A stretch of DNA of 13,166 nt from an uncultured Acidobacteriota bacterium (GTDB taxonomy: Bacteria; Acidobacteriota; Blastocatellia; Pyrinomonadales; Pyrinomonadaceae): contig CADEEU010000060.1 in the NCBI GenBank assembly GCA_902826385.1, positions 1 through 13,166 of the forward strand, written 5' to 3'. The notes beneath the pieces are model-generated. The model did no database searches. It saw only the letters and a program-made list of their open reading frames with translations, and was not told where the DNA came from. Position numbers and translations under genes: made by a program. Below, in pieces: positions 7,307-12,649 of this stretch. The first letter of the stretch is position 1; every line of letters starts with the position of its first letter.

Positions 7307-7571
7307 CGTAATCCCCCTCGTTCTCGAATATGTGATGACGAGTTTGGTCAGGATCAGTAAGCCGACTCAGATTTAGAAGTACGTCGTGAGCCAAAACATC
7401 TTGAACAACTCGGAAAAAGCCGCCAGCGGATTTATTCAGCAAATCAAGTATATCTTTGTCTGCGGCATACAGCTGGCAAAAAATCTCCCATTTTGAGTGC
7501 AAGCGGCAAACCTGATTGTACAAAGGCTTATACAACTTGAACATTTCTGGGGGGATTAGTTGGTCAGCCAT
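7248..7571 (-). pseudogene. Truncated AbiU2-like HEPN-domain gene
   Basis: The frame opens with ATG at 7571 and runs 107 codons. Residues 1 to about 80 look like a real protein: MADQLIPPEMFKLYKPLYNQ, SKWEIFCQLYAAD, LLNKSAGGFFRVVQDVLAHD and VLLNLSRLTDPDQT. The pattern 'LLN..A..FF...Q..L..D..L.LSRLTDP' is what I recognise from HEPN_AbiU2-type proteins, which are normally about 200 residues or longer. After RHH (residue 80) the frame continues as the antisense-free upstream region and first 59 bases of the hydrolase gene in another register, giving a tail unlike any protein. The 3' half of the gene is therefore missing, with the junction near 7332-7340. HEPN domains are often RNases of toxin or abortive-infection systems. 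Their usual catalytic Rx4-6H motif is not seen in what remains, so it is probably inactive. No good ribosome binding site precedes the ATG. Confidence 0.62.
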
Positions 7572-7603
7572 ATTTATCGGACTCTAAAGCAGTCTCGTTT
7601 CTA

Positions 7604-7900
7604 TCATTGACTAGCTTCAGCGTGAAGTTTCAACCCCAACGCTCCAACGACTTTGAGAATTGTGTCAAACCCCGGACTTCGCTCTCCTGAAAGGGCCTTG
7701 TATAGACTTTCGCGCGAAAGCCCGGCATCGCGAGCGACCTGAGACATCCCTTTTGCGCGGGCAATATTGCCAAGCGCTTTCGCGACAAAAGCGGCGTGCC
7801 CGTTTGCTTCTTCAAGACAGGCTTCAAGGTATGCCGCCATTTCTTGCGGTGTTCCCAAATATTCAGCCACGTCGTATCTGGTTGTTTTGGTCTTTCCCAT
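7604..7900 (-). CDS. HigA-type antitoxin (addiction-module antidote, HI1420-like), without toxin
   Basis: This is a 98-residue protein starting MGKTKTTRYDVAEYLGTPQE. The sequence continues MAAYLEACLEEANG, ALGNIARAKGMSQVARDAGL, SRESLYKALSGERSPGFDTI and LKVVGALGLKLHAE, which is very characteristic of the HI1420/'addiction module antidote' family. The helix-turn-helix lies at about residues 52-71 (MSQVARDAGLSRESLYKALS). The ATG at 7900 was preferred over a TTG 33 bases upstream because family members begin with this KTKTTRYD block. The usual partner is a RelE/HigB-like toxin (Gp49/HI1419 type) encoded directly upstream. Here that place is taken by a membrane-protein gene, so the antitoxin appears orphaned. 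The truncated HEPN gene starts 32 bases downstream. It may still bind DNA as a repressor. Confidence 0.9.
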   Translation of the reverse strand: MGKTKTTRYDVAEYLGTPQEMAAYLEACLEEANGHAAFVAKALGNIARAKGMSQVARDAGLSRESLYKALSGERSPGFDTILKVVGALGLKLHAEASQ

Positions 7901-7939
7901 TTTGTTATAGATTTGTCGCAAGGGCTTTTTCAATCATGT

Positions 7940-8272
7940 TCATCCGTTCTCGGACAAGAATGTCCCGATCATGTACACAATTGAATGGACGATCAATAAT
8001 ACGAGTGCGGTGATTCCGAGTTTCCCTTTTGCACAAGCCCAACCAATTATAAATCCATAGACTGGAATTTGAAGAATTATAGTGGATAACCCTAGCAGTG
8101 GAGCAACAGGGCCGAGAAGTTCGAAATACGGGAAAACCATTCGAATGATTGTATTCGACTCAGGTGTGCTCTTTTCGTGAGTGCCGATACCAGCCAGCAT
8201 CCGTAAGATCCAAAGTGCGTTTATCGCTAAAGCCGTGCCGAACGGTATCCAGAATTTCCTAGATTTGAACAT
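7940..8272 (-). CDS. Small membrane protein, unknown function
   Basis: This is a 110-residue frame with three likely membrane helices, at about residues 8-28 (WIPFGTALAINALWILRMLA), 50-78 (two half-helices around GPVAPLLGLSTIILQIPVYG) and 84-105 (KLGITALVLLIVHSIVYMIG). I do not recognise the family. The hydrophobic pattern and absence of stops make coding likely, but no close relative comes to mind. The ATG is seven bases after the hmgA stop, with no visible Shine-Dalgarno, so translation may be coupled to hmgA. It ends 39 bases before the antitoxin ATG. The DNA is visibly more AT-rich than hmgA and, with the antitoxin and HEPN remnant, forms an accessory-looking patch. Confidence 0.6.
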   Translation of the reverse strand: MFKSRKFWIPFGTALAINALWILRMLAGIGTHEKSTPESNTIIRMVFPYFELLGPVAPLLGLSTIILQIPVYGFIIGWACAKGKLGITALVLLIVHSIVYMIGTFLSENG

Positions 8273-8279
8273 ACGGTTA

Positions 8280-9656
8280 CTACGGCAATTTAAAGTTTTT
8301 CTTCAAACCCTGCCACACTTCGCTGTATTCGTGCTGTAGCTGCGCGGTTTCCATTGCAAATTTCGTCGGACGGATGATGTATCGCGATTCGAACATAAAA
8401 GCCAACGTGCCTGAGAGCTTCTGCGGTTTCAGGTCGGCATCCGAAGCTTTGTCGAACGCGTCGAGGTCGGGGCCGTGGGCGGACATTTGGTTGTGGAGCG
8501 AGCCGCCGCCGGGGACGAAGCCTTCCTCTTTGGCGTCGTATTGGCCGTAGATCAGGCCCATGTATTCGCTCATGGTGTTGCGGTGGTACCACGGCGGGCG
8601 GAAGGTGTCTTCGGCGACAAGCCAGCGGTCGGGAAAGATGACGAAATCGACATTCGCGGTGCCGTGCAGATCGCTCGGGCTTGTTAAAACGGTAAAGATC
8701 GACGGATCCGGATGATCGAACGAGATCGAGCCAATCGTGTTGAACCGCCGGAGGTCATATTTGTAGGGCGCGTAGTTGCCGTGCCACGCGACAACATCCA
8801 GCGGCGAATGATCGGTCGTGCACGACCACAAATTTCCGCCGAATTTCGCAACAATTTCACACTCGCCCTCGATGTCTTCGTACCACGCGACTGGCGTTTC
8901 GAAATCTCGCGGGTTGGCCAGTCCGTTGGCCCCCATAGGTCCTAGATCAGGCAGACGAAACTGCTGGCCGTAGTTTTCGCAGATATAGCCACGGGCAGAA
9001 CCGCCCGCGTGAGCGGGTGGCACGGCGCCCGAGCTGGACTCAACGTTGGACACGCTCGAACCTCCGCCACCTGCTGACGCAGGCGGTTCTGCCCCGATCT
9101 CGACCCTGAACTTCAGCCCTCGCGGCAGACAGCAAACCTCGCCCGGTCCGATATCTACAACACCAAGCTCCGTAGAGATCCTCAGCCCGCCCATCTCCGG
9201 CACGATCAGCATTTCGGCGTCGGCGTTATAGAAAAACCTCTCCTTCATGTCGGCGTTGCAGGCATAGATATGCACCGCCATGCCAAACTGCGCGAAAGAA
9301 TCACCATTTCCGGCGATGGTTGTTATGCCATCGATAAAGTCTGTTCGTTCAACCGGCGGCGGCAGCGGATCCCAGCGCAGTTGATTCGGCGTTGTCACGA
9401 CTTCATCAAACGGCGAAGAGCGGAACAACCGGTTCTCGATCTGCCGAAACGGTTTGTGCAAAACACTCGGCCTGATTCGGTACGTCCAGGTTCGCTTGTT
9501 GCGGTCGCGTGGCGCCGTGAACGCCGTCCCGGAAAACTGCTCGGCATAAAGCCCAAGCGGAGCCCGCTGCGGCGAATTTCGTCCGACGGGCAATGCTCCG
9601 GCGACGACTTCGGTCGCAAACTCATTTCCGAATCCGGTTTGATATCTCAGGTCCAT
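8280..9656 (-). CDS. hmgA: Homogentisate 1,2-dioxygenase with in-frame REP insertion
   Basis: This is the Fe(II) enzyme that opens the ring of homogentisate to maleylacetoacetate in tyrosine/phenylalanine breakdown; it is cytoplasmic and hexameric in known cases. Recognised segments are YQTGFGNEFATE near the start, ARGYICENYG, LPDLGPMGANGLANPRDFET, VVAWHGNYAPYKYDLRRF and FDHPDPSIFTVLTSPS. The metal site, counted from the ATG used here, is PPWYHRNTMSEYMGLI (His358, Glu364) and SAHGPD (His394), all present. The ATG at 9656 fits the family start (DLRYQTGFGNEF); a GTG at 9683 would add nine residues. At 458 residues it is longer than the usual 430-445 because about 30 residues (around 188-220, PPASAGG ... 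PPAHAGGS) are inserted between FRVEI and ARGYICENYG. Known enzymes carry only a short turn there. No other tyrosine-pathway genes lie in the window. Confidence 0.97.
   Translation of the reverse strand: MDLRYQTGFGNEFATEVVAGALPVGRNSPQRAPLGLYAEQFSGTAFTAPRDRNKRTWTYRIRPSVLHKPFRQIENRLFRSSPFDEVVTTPNQLRWDPLPPPVERTDFIDGITTIAGNGDSFAQFGMAVHIYACNADMKERFFYNADAEMLIVPEMGGLRISTELGVVDIGPGEVCCLPRGLKFRVEIGAEPPASAGGGGSSVSNVESSSGAVPPAHAGGSARGYICENYGQQFRLPDLGPMGANGLANPRDFETPVAWYEDIEGECEIVAKFGGNLWSCTTDHSPLDVVAWHGNYAPYKYDLRRFNTIGSISFDHPDPSIFTVLTSPSDLHGTANVDFVIFPDRWLVAEDTFRPPWYHRNTMSEYMGLIYGQYDAKEEGFVPGGGSLHNQMSAHGPDLDAFDKASDADLKPQKLSGTLAFMFESRYIIRPTKFAMETAQLQHEYSEVWQGLKKNFKLP
8993..9094. repeat. Pair of REP-like palindromes in inverted orientation (BIME-like), inside hmgA
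   Basis: Two 28-base arms, 8993-9020 and 9067-9094, are inverted copies that agree at 25 of 28 positions and flank a 46-base spacer. Each arm itself contains an imperfect hairpin of eight base pairs with a four-base loop (CCGCCCGC-GTGA-GCGGGTGG and, as reverse complement, CCGCCTGC-GTCA-GCAGGTGG). Two of the three differences are compensatory: a C-G pair in one hairpin is T-A in the other. Both keep the same G-T wobble. This architecture is that of REP/BIME elements spread by RAYT transposases. The unit is 102 bases (34 codons), has no stop in the hmgA frame and is read as a Gly/Ala/Pro/Ser-rich loop. No transposase is in the window. Confidence 0.75.
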
Positions 9657-9852
9657 AACAAGATTTAAGCCACAGGTTACCACACGAAAGCCGCGGCGAA
9701 GAGCTCCAGGAAGGAACGTAGTTTCATGATTCGAGTTTTGTTTTGGAAGACGGCTTACTTATCATCGCCCAAAACCCGAGGGACACTAAAGACCTCAAGC
9801 GTTGCGGTTGTCGATGCCAAGGCCGAAGTCAGTCCTTGCCGTGCTTGGAGAG
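9657..9852. other. Gap between DUF1801 gene and hmgA
   Basis: This is the longest stretch without a supported gene. It must hold the hmgA promoter unless hmgA is read through from the acetyltransferase cluster. I find no convincing -35/-10 pair, no operator-like palindrome of useful length and no terminator hairpin with a T-run. The only inverted repeat seen is a five-base CAAGG/CCTTG pair without a following T-run. Confidence 0.5.
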
Positions 9853-10260
9853 CTATCTCGCTCGATGGTAAGTCAACGCCATCACGACACACTCGCGTAG
9901 AGCTTCGATCGCGATCTCTTCATCAAGGTTGAACAAGATCGCTCGATTCTTTTCGTAGCGAAACGTGTCGCCGAACAACACTCTAAAAGAATCGACAAGC
10001 GATGTTTGGCAATGAAAGTACATGGCGTAATCCGCGGAACCATTTTTCACCTGGTCAATGCGTATCGTCGAGCCGCTTTTCGTCGCTTTTGTAAGATAGC
10101 TCGGCTGTCCCCATTTCAGCGTTTCCTCGATGTCTCCTACGCCGTCCGTCTTTTTCGCGGTTTCGAAGATAAGGCGCCGTAGCCGTAAAAGTTTTCGTTT
10201 TATCGCCCTGGGGTAAGCGTCAAAAACCTCGGCCACGTCACTTCGAGCAAAGTCATCCAT
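9853..10260 (-). CDS. DUF1801 family protein
   Basis: From the ATG at 10260 this is a 135-residue protein beginning MDDFARSDVAEVFDAYP. It has a helical N-terminus (KLLRLRRLIFETAKKT), then GDIEETLKWGQPSYLT, TIRIDQVK, YAMYFHCQTSLVDSFRVLFG and NRAILFNLDEE, the recognised DUF1801 order (the fold shared with YdhG-like/frataxin-like proteins). The function is unknown. An alternative TTG at 10296 lies directly after the stop of the preceding GNAT gene and has AAGGA eight bases before it. It would add 12 residues (MSEFVRGAIFFF) and continue the zero-gap pattern of the cluster. I chose the ATG because relatives start near this point; the ribosome binding site favours the TTG. It is the last gene of the SDR-GNAT run. 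Confidence 0.85.
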   Translation of the reverse strand: MDDFARSDVAEVFDAYPRAIKRKLLRLRRLIFETAKKTDGVGDIEETLKWGQPSYLTKATKSGSTIRIDQVKNGSADYAMYFHCQTSLVDSFRVLFGDTFRYEKNRAILFNLDEEIAIEALRECVVMALTYHRAR

Positions 10261-10296
10261 AAAGAAGAATATCGCCCCTCGAACAAATTCACTCAA

Positions 10297-10758
10297 CTAT
10301 CGTTTCCTTTCACCTTCCATAAAATCAAGCCGCATTTTGCAATTGTCGATACCGGAGCCGAAGCCGTCCTTTATATGTTCAACGGTACGAAAACCGAAAC
10401 GGTTATAAAAGCCTTCGGTATGCTGAGAGGTAGAGATTGTGATGGGGACGCCTGGATATTTTTCGGCGGCGAGATCGATGCGAAACTGCGTCATCTGTTT
10501 GCCAAGCCCGGTTCCGATGCGGTCGCTCAGCACCATTCCCCAGCAAAGCGAAACGGTCTCGTTTTCGTTCAACGCAATGCCGCCCGCACCGACGATCTCG
10601 CCCTCAATTTCGAAAACGTAATAGTGTTCGCCGCGCTCGTCCCAAAGAAAATTGCGCAGTCCCGACTCTTCCTCGGGCGTGAAATATTTCGCGATGTTCG
10701 ACCGAAAGATTGCTACGACGGCTTCGACGTCGGTTGGTTGATAAAGGCGTGCGTGCAT
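10297..10758 (-). CDS. GNAT-family N-acetyltransferase
   Basis: This is a 153-residue single-domain GNAT protein. The N-terminal ARLYQPTDVEAVVAIFRSNI is the usual first strand-helix, YYVFEIEGEIVGAGGIAL (46-63) gives the central strands, and LSDRIGTGLGKQMTQFRI (77-94) holds the acetyl-CoA pyrophosphate loop (GTGLGK at 82-87). ISTSQHTEGFYNRFGFRTVE (108-127) is the typical C-terminal 'FY...GF' part. Isoleucine stands where many relatives have Arg/Gln before the loop. The acceptor substrate is unknown. The ATG lies directly after the TAG of the AAC(3)-I-like gene, with no space, so translation is probably coupled. Confidence 0.86.
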   Translation of the reverse strand: MHARLYQPTDVEAVVAIFRSNIAKYFTPEEESGLRNFLWDERGEHYYVFEIEGEIVGAGGIALNENETVSLCWGMVLSDRIGTGLGKQMTQFRIDLAAEKYPGVPITISTSQHTEGFYNRFGFRTVEHIKDGFGSGIDNCKMRLDFMEGERKR

Positions 10759-11202
10759 CTAAGGTTCGATATCGAAATGCAAAACATCCTCACGCGTTCC
10801 GAGCGATTCGTAAAGCTTGATCGCCGGATCGTCACCATGGTCGGCCTGAACGAAGATCACGTACGCCCCGATCTCCCGGGCGATCTCGCGCAGCTTGTTA
10901 ATCAGCCCGGTCGCTATGCCTTCGCGACGATGACTTTCAAGCACCGCCAAGTCGTAGATGTATATCTCACTTCGTTCCTGCTCGAATTTCTTCAGAACAT
11001 AAGCCGCGAGACCGCCGACAACTTTCCCGTCCGCCACCGCAACAAGCGGTATAAAATCCTCGCGCCCAAGGAGCTTATTTAGATATTCATTCGACGGTAT
11101 CGCCGTTTGATACGATTCCTGATCCTCGAACGCGTCTGCGAAGACTTTCAGTAAGTCTTTCAGCAACGGCAGATCAGCCCGATCATATAAAACGTCGCTC
11201 AT
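10759..11202 (-). CDS. AAC(3)-I-like GNAT acetyltransferase
   Basis: This is a 147-residue protein from the ATG at 11202. The frame continues upstream without a stop, but that part is shadow sequence over another GNAT gene. LAAYVLKKFEQERSEIYIYD (65-84), LAVLESHRREGIATGLINKL, GAYVIFVQADHGDDPAIKLY and LHFDIEP follow almost block by block the aminoglycoside 3-N-acetyltransferase I (aacC1) sequence as I remember it, including the RxxGxA acetyl-CoA motif (Arg92, Gly95, Ala97). AAC(3)-I acetylates the 3-amino group of gentamicin-type aminoglycosides. Whether this chromosomal relative does so is inference; the AAC(3)-I-like family also contains proteins of unknown substrate. Its ATG overlaps the stop of the broken GNAT gene (ATGA), and its TAG abuts the next GNAT's ATG. 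The upstream frameshift may reduce its translation. Confidence 0.85.
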   Translation of the reverse strand: MSDVLYDRADLPLLKDLLKVFADAFEDQESYQTAIPSNEYLNKLLGREDFIPLVAVADGKVVGGLAAYVLKKFEQERSEIYIYDLAVLESHRREGIATGLINKLREIAREIGAYVIFVQADHGDDPAIKLYESLGTREDVLHFDIEP

Positions 11203-11677
11203 GTAATTAACGATTTCTCGTACCGCCAAACTTCGAGTTTGAAGATGCCTTCTTCGGTCGGAAGCTCGCTGAGATGGGTTCCGGTCCGCCGCCAGCCGCT
11301 TTTTTCGTAAAACCTGGCCGCACGCTCGTTGCCGATCGCACATGCCAGCCATGCGGTTTCGAAGCCTTTTTCGGCGAGCTTGCTTTCGGCATCCGTTATC
11401 AAAGCCTTTGCGACGCCCTTGCCGCGCGCTTCGGCTGAGACGTAGAGCTGATATATAGCTCGTCGTCTTTGTTGATGCAAAAGCCAAGCGGTTCACCAAC
11501 CGGCCCGACAACGCGCACATTTGAAAGGAGTTTTTCCAAACGTTCGGCGAAACTTTCACGCGTGCGAAGACGCTTCAACTCAGCAGGCAAGATCGCAGCG
11601 TGAGCGTCCTGCCAGCCGTCATACCAAAGGTTAGCGAGAGCGTCGATTTCCGACTTTACGGCGTTTCTGATCTCCAT
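11199..11677 (-). pseudogene. GNAT acetyltransferase interrupted by a 2-nt frameshift
   Basis: Two frames make one protein. From the ATG at 11677, MEIRNAVKSEIDALANLWYD ... VGEPLGFCINKDDELY is the first half of a GNAT domain. From about 11450 a different frame carries QLYVSAEARGKGVAKALITD ... NERAARFYEKSGWRRTGTHL ... LEVWRYEKSLIT, the second half with the acetyl-CoA motif (RGKGVAKAL). The switch falls on the short TA/AT run at 11451-11457. Removing one AT unit would join DDELY to QLYVSAEARG exactly as GNAT proteins read and give 158 residues. As written, the first frame runs to a stop near 11399 after a nonsense tail. It could be a true mutation, repeat slippage or a sequencing error. The ATG touches the SDR stop (TAAATG), and the end overlaps the AAC(3)-I-like start by ATGA. 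Confidence 0.85.
11451..11457. repeat. Short TA dinucleotide run at the GNAT frameshift
   Basis: ATATATA on the plus strand (TATATAT on the minus strand, between GAGC and CAGC). One AT unit fewer restores the acetyltransferase frame, so a gain of one dinucleotide is the simplest explanation of the break. Confidence 0.7.
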
Positions 11678-12589
11678 TTATCGATAACCCGTCACGTCCG
11701 CGGGTTTGCCGGCGTCCTGCACCTCAACGACATAACGCCAAGCGTCCGGTTGCGAGCCGTCAACGTCGGTGAAGCCATAAATTTTTGCGAGCTGCCCGCT
11801 CGACAACGATTGACCGTTCCAACGTGCTACTTCTGGATCGGCAGCCAACGCCGCAACCGCACGGCCTACGTACCGCGGCGTTTCCGATATCGCAAAATGC
11901 GGCTGCACCTTACACGCGTCTTGCCAGTTTTCTTCGGTGACTTTGTAATTATCGAGCATCTGCTCCGACCGCAGCCAGCCGGGCGAGAGTGCAACCGCCG
12001 TGCAGCCATGCGGTTCAAGCTCGTGAGCGAGCGAAAACGCCATCCGCAGATTCGACGCCTTCGCCAAGTCGTAAAAAAAGGAAACGCGATAATTTTCCTC
12101 GTTATACTCCCGCGTCCCGTCCGTAATCTCAACCACCAGCCCACCCGGATTTTTGATCATCAGCGGCAGAGCGAAATGGCTCGTGATCGCGTGCGTCTCA
12201 ACACCCAATTGCAATGTTTTTAAACCGTATTCAAGATCGCACTCCCAAACCGGCTTGTTCCACTCCATCTTCGTCGCACCCCAGATGTCGTTCACCAAAA
12301 TATCCAACCGCCCCTGCTCGCTTTCGATCCTATTTATTAACGCCTCAACCTCCGCCGGAACCGTATGATCCACCCGCACCGCAATCCCAACACCACCCGC
12401 CTGCGTAACAAGCTCCGCCGTCTCCTCAATCGTTTCGGGCCGCTCCATTTCGGACCGCCCATCACGCGTACTCCGGCCCGTGCAATAAACAGTCGCACCA
12501 GCGGCGCCGAGTTCAACGGCAATGCCGCGGCATGCCGCGCGCGTCGCTCCCGCAACTAAAACTATTTTCCCAGTGGAGGATGAGATCAT
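11678..12589 (-). CDS. Short-chain dehydrogenase/reductase with degenerate glycine loop
   Basis: This is a 303-residue SDR. Order of elements: first strand KIVLVAGATRAACRGIA (8-24), YCTGRSTR (35-42, dinucleotide-binding Arg typical of NADPH users), LDILVNDIWGA (95-105), VVEITDGT (152-159, active-site Ser position replaced or shifted), catalytic Tyr173 and Lys177 in FFYDLAKASN, and VALSPGWLRSEQML (198-211) after the last core strand. The C-terminal SETPRYVGRAVAALAADPEV and KIYGFTDVDGSQPDAWRY blocks mark a subgroup whose members usually read GATRGAGRGIA. Here both middle glycines are replaced (Ala18, Cys20). The substrate is unknown. It is the first gene of the SDR-GNAT-GNAT-GNAT-DUF1801 run; its TAA touches the next ATG. 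A TATATT box (12621-12616) lies 26 bases before the ATG, without a good -35 and without a visible Shine-Dalgarno. Confidence 0.92.
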   Translation of the reverse strand: MISSSTGKIVLVAGATRAACRGIAVELGAAGATVYCTGRSTRDGRSEMERPETIEETAELVTQAGGVGIAVRVDHTVPAEVEALINRIESEQGRLDILVNDIWGATKMEWNKPVWECDLEYGLKTLQLGVETHAITSHFALPLMIKNPGGLVVEITDGTREYNEENYRVSFFYDLAKASNLRMAFSLAHELEPHGCTAVALSPGWLRSEQMLDNYKVTEENWQDACKVQPHFAISETPRYVGRAVAALAADPEVARWNGQSLSSGQLAKIYGFTDVDGSQPDAWRYVVEVQDAGKPADVTGYR

Positions 12590-12649
12590 TTGAGTAATGA
12601 CAAGTCAGACTTGAAAATATAGAGCAGGAGTTTAGCTGGAAAAACGACC

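Noticed and set aside
7660..8013. Plus-strand frame of 117 codons over antitoxin and membrane-protein genes
   Set aside because: Antisense to the antitoxin, whose family signature is unmistakable.
9810..9840. CAAGG/CCTTG inverted repeat between DUF1801 and hmgA as terminator or operator
   Set aside because: Five base pairs with a long loop and no T-run is within chance expectation.
10375..11082. Plus-strand frame of 235 codons opposite the GNAT genes
   Set aside because: Antisense to two clear acetyltransferases; no recognisable motif or ribosome binding site.
11203..11559. N-terminal extension of the AAC(3)-I-like frame (119 codons)
   Set aside because: It overlaps the coding part of the broken GNAT gene and reads as Arg-rich nonsense; the ATG at 11202 fits the family length.
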